Shown here piece after piece: positions 43,834-53,441 of a stretch of DNA of 55,040 nt (the first letter of the stretch is position 1; each line of letters begins with the position of its first letter). The notes under the pieces are model-generated. The model saw nothing but the letters and a program-made list of their open reading frames with translations, searched no databases and was not told where the DNA came from. The translations under genes and the position numbers were made by a program. Source of the stretch: an uncultured Acetatifactor sp. (GTDB lineage Bacteria; Bacillota; Clostridia; Lachnospirales; Lachnospiraceae); assembly GCA_947595925.1 (NCBI GenBank), contig CANQEV010000016.1, forward strand, positions 1 through 55,040, in the 5' to 3' direction.

Positions 43834-44124
43834 CTATTCCACCGTCACGAAGGAAACGCTCTCTCCGTCTCCCGTGTATCTCTCATCCTCATCATACCAG
43901 TAGTTCCAGGCAATGACATTTTCCTTATCGTAAATCTCTCCGCCGTACCCGTTTTCCGCCCGGAACTCCTGAGTCTCAAAGTTGTAGGTGCCCAGCCGGA
44001 ACACACACTCCCCGTCGCTGAATCTCGCCAGAAAATAGACGCTCTCGAACTGATCATCTGCATTCAACGGCGTTGGATAACCGACCTTCGCACACTCTTT
44101 TAATCCCTTGATCACGACTTCCAT
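43834..44124 (-). CDS. Small uncharacterised protein
   Basis: A 96-residue acidic soluble protein not recognised. It has no signal peptide or membrane helix; its aromatic-rich C-terminus (ENVIAWNYWYDEDERYTGDGESVSFV) suggests a small beta domain. The start at 44124 has AAAGGA at long distance; 16 further codons upstream are open. It lies 40 bp before the bile-salt-hydrolase-like gene on the same strand and may be its operon partner. Confidence 0.6.
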   Translation of the reverse strand: MEVVIKGLKECAKVGYPTPLNADDQFESVYFLARFSDGECVFRLGTYNFETQEFRAENGYGGEIYDKENVIAWNYWYDEDERYTGDGESVSFVTVE

Positions 44125-44325
44125 GTTTCTATTCTTTCCTTTCCCCCGCTCAGACTTCTGTTTTTCCCGCATTCAGACACAAAACCGGCTGAATTTCCCG
44201 TTCAAAGGAATCCTCTGGCCTTTGATCTTAGTATAGGATATCGCGGCGAATAAATCAATGCAAAATGTTTCGGCAGTTTTGCCGCGCGCGGCGGACGGGC
44301 GCTGCAAATAACAACCATTCAGACC

Positions 44326-44354
44326 TTGCTAGATATTGTCTCTTATGCTACAAT
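44326..44354 (+). promoter_or_regulatory. Promoter of the hybrid kinase
   Basis: TTGCTA (44326-44331), 17-bp spacer, TACAAT (44349-44354); the start codon is 70 bp downstream. Confidence 0.65.
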
Positions 44355-44423
44355 GACAGTAATCATTGCCGGATTTAAGGGAATTTACCCAAAAACATCC
44401 GCCGACAAAGGAGATTCTTCCAA

Positions 44424-47360
44424 ATGAAAAAAAGAAATCGGATCTTTATCTATAAACTTGTTTTTATCACGCTGCTTCTGCTGTTCATCGCTTTTTCCTT
44501 TTTTACATTCCTGCGCGACAACCACCGCAGAGTGCTGGATCAGAACGATCAGCTCATCGAGGCGGTGACCCTGCAGACCGCGGCTCAGTTCAACGCCCTC
44601 CTGACCAACTCCGAGAGCGCCGTGGACATGATGGCCCATTTTTACGGTTCCGTTATGACGGAGCCCACGGTGAGCGCCTCCACCCTCCAGGATATGATCG
44701 ATCGCTCCCACTTTGACTATGTGGAATTTATCTCCAGCGACGGCATCGACCTTACTGCCGACGGAAAGACCGCCGACCTGTCCGACCGGGAATATTTCCA
44801 GCGGGGGATGCAGGGCAAAAGCGGCAAGTGCGTGATCTACAATTCCCGGATCACCAACGAGACCCTGCTGATCTTCTACACCCCCTTCTATTATAAAGAA
44901 GAGATCATCGGCGTCCTCAGTGGGGTCCTGAAGGGAACTACCGTCGACAATCTGCTCTCTTCCAACTATTTTGGCGTCGATACCAACACCTACCTCCTGG
45001 AGGACAACGGGAACGTGATCCTTTCCTCCCAGAAGGATTCCCACATGGAAAATCTTCTGGAATCTCTGAACCAGCAGCAGCTTCTCTCCGCCCAGAACAA
45101 AGAAAAGCTGGAAAAAGCCCTGTCTGAAGGCACTCCCACCAGCTTTAACTACAAGGACAGCAGCGGGGAGGGCAGCGCCTATGTCACCCCGCTTAAGGAC
45201 GGCGAATGGTTTCTGCTCCAGAATTTCCCTTCCACCCTGACGAAAAGCATGACCACCAGCGCGAACAACGCGGGCACGCTGCTGGAGTTTAAGCTGTTCG
45301 CCGCGTTCCTGGCCTACATCCTCTACCTCGCGCTGATCAACAGGGCCCAGAAAAAGCAGCTTGTATCCGAGAAACAGGAGATCTCCCAGATCGTGAGCGC
45401 GGCGACCCAGCTCTTTTCCCGCTTCGCCCTCGTAAACTTTGAAAACGATACCTACGAGTACCTGAAAAACATAGAAAACGGCGTTTCGCACAAGGGAACC
45501 TATACCGATCTGGTCCGCTACATGGGTCCAAAATATCTTTCCGCCGAGGATCCCGAGGCCAAGAAGATGGGCGTCGTCATCTCCAAGGATTACGTCCAGA
45601 AGCATCTGACAGAGGATGTGCGATACCTACAATATGAATACCCCATCGACATGGCGGGGGAAAAGCGCTGGGAAAACGCGGCGATCCTCTGCCTGAAGCG
45701 CGAAAACGGCGTCCCCATCCAGGTCCTCTTCGCCATCCAGGACGTCACTTCCTTAAAGGAACGGGAGCTGCAGACCCGGCTCGCCCTGAAGGAGGCGTCG
45801 GAGGCCGCGGAGGCCGCAAACCGCGCGAAATCCGAGTTCCTTGCCCGGATGTCCCACGATATCCGCACGCCCATGAACGCCATCATGGGCATGACAGCTG
45901 TTGCCGCCATGCACCTGGACGACCAGGAGCGCCTGACGGACTGCCTGAACAAGATCACGATCTCCAGCAGGCATCTTCTCGCCCTGATCAACGACGTCCT
46001 CGACATGTCAAAGATCGAGAGCGGCAAGGTCACTCTCTCCGAAGAACCTTTCAGCATCGCGGATATGGTGGACAGCATCGTCACTATCATCCGGCCCCAG
46101 GTCAACAGCAAGCACCTGGACCTGCAGCTGCACATTGCCGATATGATCCACGAGTATGTCATCGGCGATACCCTGCGCCTGAGACAGGTCTTTGTCAATA
46201 TCCTTGGGAACGCGGTGAAGTTCACCCCGGAAAACGGCTCCATCGACTTTTCCATCCGGGAACTTCCCTCCCAGATCCACGATATGGCCTGCTATGAGTT
46301 TATCTGCCGGGACACCGGCATCGGCATGGACGAGGCATTCCTGAAGACCGTGTTCGATCCCTTCAGCCGCTCGAAACGGGCCGTCAGCCAAAATATCGAG
46401 GGGACCGGCCTCGGCATGTCCATCACCCGCAACATCGTCCGCCTGATGAACGGCGACATTAAGGTTGCCAGCCGGCCCGGCGAGGGATCCACCTTTACGG
46501 TACAGATACATTTAAAACTCCAGGACGCCGCGGCGGACGATATAGAGAGCCTTCAGGATCTCCGCGTCCTTGTGACCGACGACAGCGAGGACGCCTGCAT
46601 CAGCGCAAGCAGCATCCTGGAGAGCATCGGCATGAAACCCGAATGGGTCCTGACCGGCGACGAAGCGATTCAAAAGACGGTGGAGGCCCATGCCTCTGGA
46701 AACGATTATGCCGTTGTGATCCTGGATTGGAAAATGCCCGGCAAGGACGGGCTCGAAACCGCCCAGGAGATCCGGGCGCGTATCGGAGACGAGATCCCCA
46801 TCATCATTCTCTCCGCCTATGACTGGAGCGAGATCGAAACTCAGGCGCGGGAAGCCGGTATTCAAGTCTTTATCGAGAAACCTCTCTTCCGCTCCCGCCT
46901 GGTCTACGCTTTGAAATCCGCCCTTGCCCAGGGCGCGGAGAGCAGGGATCTGGAAACCGCACAGCTGAAGGGCAGCGATTTTACAGGAAAGAAAGTTCTT
47001 CTGGTAGAGGACAATGAGTTAAACCGGGAGATCGCTCTGGAACTGCTCTCCCTCAGCGGCATCGACGTGGAACAGGCGGAAAACGGCCAGATCGCGCTGG
47101 AGATGGTAAAAGGCAGCCCCGCCTGCCATTATGACCTGATCCTCATGGATATTCAGATGCCGGTCATGAACGGATACGAGGCCGCCCGCCAGATCCGCGC
47201 CCTGGGACGCGAGGATACCGACCGGATCCCCATTATCGCCATGACTGCAAACGCTTTCGACGACGACATCCGCCAGGCTATGGAGGCCGGCATGAACGAC
47301 CATGTCGCGAAACCCGTGGAGATCAAGAGACTTCTGGAGACCTTAAACAAATGGCTGTAA
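44424..47360 (+). CDS. Hybrid histidine kinase with two receiver domains
   Basis: A 978-residue membrane kinase. Helix 1 at about 9-29, an extracellular dCache-like sensor (30-285), helix 2 at about 290-306, a PAS-like region (about 335-440), HisKA with H478 (MSHDIRTPMNA), HATPase_c (ILGNAVKFTP, DTGIGM, GTGLGM), then two receiver domains: the first with the acceptor Asp in VVILDWKMPGKDG (about 770) and the second with LILMDIQMPVMNG (about 905). No output domain. The ATG has AAGGAG. It stands alone with its own promoter. Signal unknown; the layout is common in Lachnospiraceae. Confidence 0.94.
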   Translation: MKKRNRIFIYKLVFITLLLLFIAFSFFTFLRDNHRRVLDQNDQLIEAVTLQTAAQFNALLTNSESAVDMMAHFYGSVMTEPTVSASTLQDMIDRSHFDYVEFISSDGIDLTADGKTADLSDREYFQRGMQGKSGKCVIYNSRITNETLLIFYTPFYYKEEIIGVLSGVLKGTTVDNLLSSNYFGVDTNTYLLEDNGNVILSSQKDSHMENLLESLNQQQLLSAQNKEKLEKALSEGTPTSFNYKDSSGEGSAYVTPLKDGEWFLLQNFPSTLTKSMTTSANNAGTLLEFKLFAAFLAYILYLALINRAQKKQLVSEKQEISQIVSAATQLFSRFALVNFENDTYEYLKNIENGVSHKGTYTDLVRYMGPKYLSAEDPEAKKMGVVISKDYVQKHLTEDVRYLQYEYPIDMAGEKRWENAAILCLKRENGVPIQVLFAIQDVTSLKERELQTRLALKEASEAAEAANRAKSEFLARMSHDIRTPMNAIMGMTAVAAMHLDDQERLTDCLNKITISSRHLLALINDVLDMSKIESGKVTLSEEPFSIADMVDSIVTIIRPQVNSKHLDLQLHIADMIHEYVIGDTLRLRQVFVNILGNAVKFTPENGSIDFSIRELPSQIHDMACYEFICRDTGIGMDEAFLKTVFDPFSRSKRAVSQNIEGTGLGMSITRNIVRLMNGDIKVASRPGEGSTFTVQIHLKLQDAAADDIESLQDLRVLVTDDSEDACISASSILESIGMKPEWVLTGDEAIQKTVEAHASGNDYAVVILDWKMPGKDGLETAQEIRARIGDEIPIIILSAYDWSEIETQAREAGIQVFIEKPLFRSRLVYALKSALAQGAESRDLETAQLKGSDFTGKKVLLVEDNELNREIALELLSLSGIDVEQAENGQIALEMVKGSPACHYDLILMDIQMPVMNGYEAARQIRALGREDTDRIPIIAMTANAFDDDIRQAMEAGMNDHVAKPVEIKRLLETLNKWL

Positions 47361-47371
47361 GTTATTGACCG

Positions 47372-49075
47372 CTACATCCTGATCTCCCGGCAGCGGTTCA
47401 GACAGGCAAAGATTTCCTGCCGGCGGGGCCGGGCGATTTCATGCGCCGCGTGGATCGCCTCCCCGACGGAGTGCAAACCCTTTTCTTCCATCTGCTTTTC
47501 CAGTTGGTCCACGATCTCCGTCAAAGAATGCTTCCCATCCATCCAACGGTCCGCCGCATAACAGAGCAGCACCGCCAGCCCGGCAAGCTGCTCCTGATCC
47601 GCCAGCTGCTCTACATAACGCAGATCCACCGTCGTCTTCTGGATCTGCACCGCCTCTTTCCCCAAAACCTTAAACTTCACACGGTCCTGGTCCCGGAGCA
47701 TCTTCGAAGGCGCCGGAAAACGGGCGTGATCCGGCCGGACAAAAGAGTGCGTGGCGGCCGTAAAAGCGGGAAACTGCTTCGCTTCCTCCTTCGCCCGCTC
47801 CGTAATGTCAAAGGGCAGATATTCCTTCATCTGGATCACCCGGTCCGCCACATGAAAGTAGGACCCCGAGCTTCCCGCCACCAGGATGGAAGAAATTCCC
47901 ATCTTTTCATAGAGATCCCTGACACGGCTGATAAAAGGCGTGATCGGCTCTTCCCGATCCGACACCACGCGCTGCATCAGCTCGTCCCGGATCATGAAAT
48001 TCGTGGCGGAGGTGTCCTCGTCGATCAAAAACAGCCGCGTTCCCGCCTCCATGCCCTCCACCACGTTCGCCGCCTGGGAAGTGCTCCCGCTGGCGTCCGC
48101 CGTGGAAAAAGCATGCGTATCCCGCCCGTTGGGCAGATGATTGATAAACAGCGAGATATCCACGCCGCTGATGCTCCGGGAATCCTCCGCCCGCAGCTTC
48201 ACGGCGCTGTCGTCCGTGATCACAAGCTCCCGGCCGTCCCCGGCAATATGATTGTAAACCCCCAGCTCCAGAGCCTGGAGCAGCGTGGACTTCCCGTGGA
48301 ACCCGCCGCCTACGATCAGCGTGATTCCCTCCGGGATCCCCATGCCGGTCACTTCGCCCCGGTGAGGAAGCCGCAGCGTGACCTCCATGGATTTCGGGGA
48401 ACAAAAGGGGATGGCGTCCTTCATGGGCTTGTCCGAGACGCCGGTCTCACGGGGAAGAATGGAGCCGTTCGCCACAAAAGCCGCGAGCCGGCGCGTCTTC
48501 AGCTCCGCCCGCACCGCCTGTTGATCCTCCGTCAGCTCCGCAACCCTCTGCACCGCCTTCTGATCCAGGCTGCGGTAGAAAAGCGTTTTCTGCACGCACC
48601 CCGGAAGAAAGTCAAACAGGATCTTGATCAGCTCGCCGGACTGGATCGTGCGGCCGTTTGCGGGAAAACCGATCTCCATGTGCAGGGAAATGCTCCCGTC
48701 CTCCGGCCGGATCTGGCACGCCGTCCGCTCCAGCACCTCCTGTCCGCACCGGCTGACGCCCATCAGCCCGCTCTTCCCGGAGCCTTTCGCCTGAAAGGAA
48801 TAGGGCGCGATCGCCCGGGAAAAAAGCCGCAGCAGATGATCCTGCAGGGCAATCCTCTTTTCCTTCGTGTCGTACAGGGACGCCGGGAACCCCGCAGCAG
48901 TCCCCGCAACATGGACGCTCACCCGGGAGGGCGCGGCATAAGGATCCCCCTGGACGTGGTCGATGGACAGGAGATACCCGGGGAACTGATACCGTCCCTG
49001 GACGGACTTATACGCGGGATACCCCCGGTGATCGATATTCATCAGTAATGTTCGCAATTCATTCGACGCAGCCAT
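47372..49075 (-). CDS. COG3044 ABC-class ATPase
   Basis: A 567-residue soluble protein of the 'predicted ATPase of the ABC class' group (PF09818/COG3044). Walker A GGGFHGKSTLL lies at about 256-266, Walker B RLFLIDEDTSATNF near 345, and a long N-terminal domain starts with LRTLLMNIDHRGYPAYKSVQG, typical of the group. There is no membrane partner, so it is not a transporter; function unknown though widespread in bacteria. Perfect AAGGAGG site. Convergent to the hybrid kinase with only 11 bp between the stop codons. Confidence 0.9.
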   Translation of the reverse strand: MAASNELRTLLMNIDHRGYPAYKSVQGRYQFPGYLLSIDHVQGDPYAAPSRVSVHVAGTAAGFPASLYDTKEKRIALQDHLLRLFSRAIAPYSFQAKGSGKSGLMGVSRCGQEVLERTACQIRPEDGSISLHMEIGFPANGRTIQSGELIKILFDFLPGCVQKTLFYRSLDQKAVQRVAELTEDQQAVRAELKTRRLAAFVANGSILPRETGVSDKPMKDAIPFCSPKSMEVTLRLPHRGEVTGMGIPEGITLIVGGGFHGKSTLLQALELGVYNHIAGDGRELVITDDSAVKLRAEDSRSISGVDISLFINHLPNGRDTHAFSTADASGSTSQAANVVEGMEAGTRLFLIDEDTSATNFMIRDELMQRVVSDREEPITPFISRVRDLYEKMGISSILVAGSSGSYFHVADRVIQMKEYLPFDITERAKEEAKQFPAFTAATHSFVRPDHARFPAPSKMLRDQDRVKFKVLGKEAVQIQKTTVDLRYVEQLADQEQLAGLAVLLCYAADRWMDGKHSLTEIVDQLEKQMEEKGLHSVGEAIHAAHEIARPRRQEIFACLNRCREIRM

Positions 49076-49160
49076 AAATGACCTCCTTCTATTTTCTTCC
49101 CAAGCAAAAATATTCTTTTTTGCGCTTTCCGGCGCTCGACGCCTATCTTTTCAGCACCCC

Positions 49161-49189
49161 TTGGAAAATTCTCCTTTTCATGCTATACT
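49161..49189 (+). promoter_or_regulatory. Promoter of the acyltransferase gene
   Basis: TTGGAA (49161-49166), 17-bp spacer, TATACT (49184-49189). Confidence 0.7.
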
Positions 49190-49234
49190 GTGTGTGATCT
49201 GACTTACCGAAACACAGATGAAAGGAAAACGGCG

Positions 49235-50281
49235 ATGGCTCAACCGGCATCCATTACAACAGCGGCTCAGACAAACGATTTTTACAACAGACATTTTGAC
49301 AGCATCCAGGCACTCAGGGGAATCAGCGCTGTTTTTATCATATTGGAGCATGTCCGCTTTTTAAACTGCGGCGCTTTCGGCGTAGAAATCTTTTTCTGCA
49401 TCAGCGGCTTCATGATCATGTTTTCCACCCACAGGGATTCTTCTCACTTTTTTGGAAAACGCCTGATCCGCATCCTTCCCTTTTACTACCTCATGACTTT
49501 TCTTACTTTTTTTGCAGTGCTGTTCTTTCCGAACCTGTTCGACCAGACCAGACCAGATCCCGTTTTTTTGCTAAAAAGCCTGCTTTTCATACCTTTTGAC
49601 ATCGGCGGAGGGGTCCTGCAGCCCTTACTGCGCGTAGGCTGGACGGTCAACTGCGAGATTTTCTTTTATCTGGTTTTCTGGTTCTCCATGAAATTAAGCC
49701 GCCGCCATCGCGGTTTGATCTGCAGCGGCCTGCTCTTAGGTGTTATGGTCCTGGCATATATCCTGCCAAACGCCCCCGCGCCGCTGGCCTTCTACGGCTC
49801 GCCCGTGATGGCGGCTTTCATACTGGGAATCCTCTGTTATCACGGGGCAAAAGGAATTTTTCGCCTTTATTCCGAAGCCAGGCTTTCCAAATCCTGCTCT
49901 GTCGTCTGTGTGCTCCTGGCTTTTGTATGCTTTATAGGACTGATCTTCTCAAAACACTATATGAACGTCCCTGATAACCTGCGCCCCTTCATCTGGGGCA
50001 TCCCCGCAGCAGTCATCGTACTGTGTTTTTTTACCGCGGGCCTGTTTTTGAAAACGCCCCAGCCTCTGAAACGGCTGGGAGATATCAGTTTTTCCCTATA
50101 TCTCTTGCACTACTATCCCGTCATGCTGCTGGACCGCTCTATTTTTGATTTTGGCAGCTGCACTTTCTTTTCCATGGCGGGCGTTCTGCTTGCCATCCTT
50201 GTCAGCGTCCTTCTTGCCCTGGTCGGGTGGAACCTGATCGAAAAAAGGCTCTCCTCCTGGCTGCGCGGGAGACTCCTTTGA
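49235..50281 (+). CDS. Acyltransferase 3 family membrane protein
   Basis: A 348-residue protein with about ten membrane helices of the OafA/NodX-type acyltransferase family, which acetylates or otherwise acylates surface polysaccharides. The opening motif DSIQALRGISAVFIILEH contains the expected R and H, followed by GVEIFFCISGFMI and KRLIRILPFYY. The C-terminal helices include SFSLYLLHYYPVML. Start at 49235 has AAAGGA; the frame is open 15 codons earlier. Transcribed alone. Confidence 0.9.
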   Translation: MAQPASITTAAQTNDFYNRHFDSIQALRGISAVFIILEHVRFLNCGAFGVEIFFCISGFMIMFSTHRDSSHFFGKRLIRILPFYYLMTFLTFFAVLFFPNLFDQTRPDPVFLLKSLLFIPFDIGGGVLQPLLRVGWTVNCEIFFYLVFWFSMKLSRRHRGLICSGLLLGVMVLAYILPNAPAPLAFYGSPVMAAFILGILCYHGAKGIFRLYSEARLSKSCSVVCVLLAFVCFIGLIFSKHYMNVPDNLRPFIWGIPAAVIVLCFFTAGLFLKTPQPLKRLGDISFSLYLLHYYPVMLLDRSIFDFGSCTFFSMAGVLLAILVSVLLALVGWNLIEKRLSSWLRGRLL

Positions 50282-50306
50282 GAAGCTGCCTGTCATGAAT
50301 CAACCT

Positions 50307-51239
50307 TTATTCTATGATCCCGGCAGGATAGAGATCTCCTCTCGGCAAAATAGGAGGGTCTTCCTCCGCGTTTTCCTTCTTAACTTCCTTGCGTTCTCCT
50401 GGAGCCAGCTTGATCGTCCCCGCGGAGGTTTTCGCATAGAGCGGCGCATCTCCGATATTTTCCATAAAAAAGGGCTTCCCCTCCGTATTTTCAGAATAAA
50501 ACTCAATGTTCTGGCTATGCGGAAAATATCTTAAATCTATGGATCTCTCTTCCGTACAGATCAGATAACTGTCCTGAAACATTCCGATATGCGGATATCC
50601 ATGAAACTCACAGGGCCTGCCATCCTTCGAATCCTCCGGTACATAATACAGGGAATGAAAATAGTACTCGCAGAAATTTGCCAGGACAAGAAGCACTTTT
50701 CCCGGTTCAATGGACGGAAAAATCTTTTTATCCCTGTATGTTTCCTTCAGCTTTTCATATTCCGGGATCAGATGCGCGGAATCGTCCTGTTTTTCCCACC
50801 TGCAGTACGCCAGGGGACAATGATATTCGGTATTCATGGTATTGACAACCAACTCCCCATTTTCCAGATCCGTGCGGAGTGATTGAACGGTTGACGTGTG
50901 AATTTCCATGGCGTCCGCAAGCCTGGGATGTCCGGTGCAGATCCCATGGGCCAACCGATATTTTTCGGTTCCTCTTTCCTGCTCGTCAATGTACCAGTAA
51001 TGCAGTTTTATCTTTCTTTCTTCTGCCGCGAAGTTATCGATATATGAGTCCATGATATCCTGGCCCAGAGTCTCAAAACTCTCTCCCGTAAGGGGGTTCC
51101 TGTCAATGGCCATTTCAAAGTCTCTTCCTCCATAGGAAAAGAACAGTTTTGTGACCACCCCGTAATCCTTCACGACGCCGTCCACCCCATATTTTTCGGA
51201 ATGTACCTTTATCTCCTGTTGCAACATAGACTCTTTCAT
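50307..51239 (-). CDS. Uncharacterised soluble protein
   Basis: A 310-residue acidic soluble protein not recognised. It contains many aromatic residues and a run LVLANFCEYYFHSLYYV; no signal peptide or membrane helix. Perfect AAAGGAGG site six bases before ATG. It is followed on the minus strand by nothing and preceded by the Nudix gene 62 bp upstream, so the two may be one transcript. Function unknown. Confidence 0.75.
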   Translation of the reverse strand: MKESMLQQEIKVHSEKYGVDGVVKDYGVVTKLFFSYGGRDFEMAIDRNPLTGESFETLGQDIMDSYIDNFAAEERKIKLHYWYIDEQERGTEKYRLAHGICTGHPRLADAMEIHTSTVQSLRTDLENGELVVNTMNTEYHCPLAYCRWEKQDDSAHLIPEYEKLKETYRDKKIFPSIEPGKVLLVLANFCEYYFHSLYYVPEDSKDGRPCEFHGYPHIGMFQDSYLICTEERSIDLRYFPHSQNIEFYSENTEGKPFFMENIGDAPLYAKTSAGTIKLAPGERKEVKKENAEEDPPILPRGDLYPAGIIE

Positions 51240-51301
51240 AGCTGACCTCCTTTAGACTGCTGCCGATCCGACACGATGAAACACGCTCTCCCGGCTGACC
51301 A

Positions 51302-51907
51302 TCATCCCTTTTTCGCCAGGAGCCACGCCATAACATGGACCGCCTGCTGAAACTTTCCCCCGAAGATCATCTCCTCGATCTCGGCGGCGGAGTATTTTCT
51401 GACATTCAAAAACTCCGTTTCATCCAGGCGCTGCTCCCCGGCTTTGCGGCAGTTCTTAGCCTCAAAGATATGAGCGTAGTTATCCCCTATCGTGGCATTG
51501 GAGGGCACGGTGAGCAGATGCCTCCACTCCTCGGACACATACCCCGTCTCCTCCAGCAGCTCCCTCCTGGCCGCCTCCAGGGCCTCCTCTGCCGCAGACG
51601 CATCGGCCCTGGAACCATATTCCCGGCCGTCCGTCCGCTCGATCCCTCCCGCAGGAAATTCCGTTGTGATTTCCCGGATCCCCTGGCGGAACTGCCTGAC
51701 GCAGAGATAATTCCCCTCGGTATCCGATGCAACGATCACCACATAATCCCTGCGGCTGTAGCTGTAATACGGCCCGAACTCGCTCCCGTCCGGAAAGCGG
51801 AAAACCGACCGCCTGAAATCAATCCACTCGTCCTGCACGATGTGTTCCGTGCGAACCTCCTGCCACTCTAAGTTTTCTTTTTCTTCTTCCTTCATATCAG
51901 TATCCAT
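51302..51907 (-). CDS. Nudix hydrolase (ADP-ribose pyrophosphatase-like)
   Basis: A 201-residue enzyme of the Nudix superfamily, probably hydrolysing ADP-ribose or a related nucleotide sugar. The core VVIVASDTEGNYLCVRQFRQGIREITTEFPAGGIE is typical of ADP-ribose pyrophosphatases. The Nudix box is present as AARRELLEETGY (REUxEExGU) but about 15 extra residues, rich in Asp, Arg and Ala, separate it from the glycine region, an insertion relative to the family. Start at 51907 follows AGGAAAGGA; ATG at 51895 is an alternative. Confidence 0.9.
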   Translation of the reverse strand: MDTDMKEEEKENLEWQEVRTEHIVQDEWIDFRRSVFRFPDGSEFGPYYSYSRRDYVVIVASDTEGNYLCVRQFRQGIREITTEFPAGGIERTDGREYGSRADASAAEEALEAARRELLEETGYVSEEWRHLLTVPSNATIGDNYAHIFEAKNCRKAGEQRLDETEFLNVRKYSAAEIEEMIFGGKFQQAVHVMAWLLAKKG

Positions 51908-52030
51908 TCCTTTCCTGCCGCTTATGATGCGGATCTTTTGGGAAAACGATTCTTTTTACCTTTCGCCGTATGATGCCGCCGCAGCCCTGTAAATGTTTCC
52001 CGCTCCGGCGGCAGAGGAGGTTTTTATTTT

Positions 52031-52849
52031 TCAGAGGATAAAGATCGATATCAGCGCCAGGATCAGTATGTGTACCGGATAAAACCAGTAACAGGCGTAT
52101 TGGATCGTCTTATTCTTCGGCCCCTGCTTCCCGTTGTAAAGCCAGATGGGGATCAGCGCGAACACCGCGAATGCCTGTTCCGCAAACTCAAACGTTCTGC
52201 CGAACACCGTAATCGGGAATACCAGCCCGCCGATCATCTCCCCGTTGATATACCACATGCCCGCGAGCTGCACCAGCCATCCCAGGGGGATATTGCGGGT
52301 CAGATAAAACAACAGGACCATCCAGATCCCATATCCATAATAATCCACAAACGTGATAAAACCGACCAAGTAACTCAACGCAAAAATGCCTGCTGCCGAC
52401 AGCACAAATACCAGCTTTCCCTTTTTCTTCGCCTTTTCCAGCAGCGCCAGAAACAGGAGCGCCAGGCAGAAAGTAAACATCACGTTCTGATGGACCGGAT
52501 AGATCGGAAAGCCCCCGACCATCAGGTTGAAAGGGATCTCGGAGATCAGCGCAAACACAAACATCCGCTTCAGATACTTCTTAAAGCTTCCCGTCCGGCA
52601 GAACCCTTCCGCGATCTGAAAGGCGAAGATCGGGAACGCGAGCCGTCCGATATAAGTCAGCCAGTTGTTCCCCGGTACCACGGTGGCCCACAGATGGTCG
52701 CAGAGCATGAGCACGCAGGCGATCACCTTCAGCTCCAGGGCGTTAAGGAATTTCAGTCTGCAGAGCTGCCCTCTTATTTTTTGGATCAGGTTCTGTTGTT
52801 CCTCCATCATTATAACCATCCCTTTCCCTGCGATCAAGCGCAAAGACAT
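52031..52849 (-). CDS. TraX family membrane protein
   Basis: A 272-residue membrane protein with about eight helices. The TraX pattern is visible: LKVIACVLMLCDHL, YIGRLAFPIFAFQIAEGFCRTGSFKKYLKRM, PFNLM and QNVMFTFCLALL. TraX of plasmid F acetylates pilin, but chromosomal homologues are widespread and their role is unclear; there are no conjugation genes here. Several in-frame starts exist; 52849 is chosen because GGAG lies at correct distance, and 52807 is a later alternative. Confidence 0.88.
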   Translation of the reverse strand: MSLRLIAGKGMVIMMEEQQNLIQKIRGQLCRLKFLNALELKVIACVLMLCDHLWATVVPGNNWLTYIGRLAFPIFAFQIAEGFCRTGSFKKYLKRMFVFALISEIPFNLMVGGFPIYPVHQNVMFTFCLALLFLALLEKAKKKGKLVFVLSAAGIFALSYLVGFITFVDYYGYGIWMVLLFYLTRNIPLGWLVQLAGMWYINGEMIGGLVFPITVFGRTFEFAEQAFAVFALIPIWLYNGKQGPKNKTIQYACYWFYPVHILILALISIFIL

Positions 52850-52915
52850 AGATTCTCCATTTCCTATAATACCATTTTTTTCCACCAATTCATATCAACT
52901 TTATTTTTTTATGAT

Positions 52916-53063
52916 TTAGAAAAAGTTTCCTATGTTGTTTCCTTCCCGCTCCCTCTTTCCAACAATTCCCGGCCCATATTTCAGGATTAGTCTGTTCATC
53001 ACATCAATACAGTGTTCATAGGCAGCATTATCCTTTGGATCCGTATACTTCCCAGCGTCAATT
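52916..53063 (-). pseudogene. C-terminal gene fragment
   Basis: 48 codons of protein-like reading on the minus strand without a start: DAGKYTDPKDNAAYEHC.. continuing to ..NRLILKYGPGIVGK and ending ..NIGNFF. A stop codon lies just upstream in frame. Probably the tail of a deleted gene. Origin not identified. Confidence 0.4.
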
Positions 53064-53064
53064 T

Positions 53065-53205
53065 ATGTGTGATATAGTGCTGTGTATTTCCATTGTCAGC
53101 CAATTTCTATTACGGATCGATGCGGCAAGGAAAAATGTGTTTGAATACTTGAAGATAATGAGATCGAATCGAAGTAATTCGGAGAAGAAAAAAATAACGC
53201 TATAA
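53065..53205 (+). pseudogene. Possible decayed transposase C-terminus
   Basis: 46 codons on the plus strand, with wording such as RIDAARKNVFEYLKIMRSNRS, faintly recalling the C-terminal region of IS3-type transposases (A-R-x-x-V-F-E-Y-I-E). No ribosome site. Taken with the neighbouring fragment it marks a scar. The rest of the gap, 53206-53441, has no coding sign; a GAGCCC/GGGCTC hairpin (53399-53420) close to the Wzz stop may be its terminator. Confidence 0.25.
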
Positions 53206-53441
53206 TTCCTTTAGATGGCAAATAAGAAAATATAGACTTCTTAACATCCCATTAAAACCAGGCTTAGGGTGAAAATTCTTTTCTCAATTTAAAATGACCG
53301 GCATATGACAAGGCCGGCGGAAAGCAAGACATCTTATACTGAGCCAAAGCCGATGCTCTCTTGGGCATATGAGCGTTTGAGATAGACAGATTGTAGTCCG
53401 AGAGCCCAAAGGGCTCCCGGAGGCTCCTTTTCAACAAATGC

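Noticed and set aside
52070..52990. 306-codon plus-strand ORF opposite TraX
   Set aside because: Shadow of TraX; composition rich in His, Gln and Arg as typical of antisense frames.
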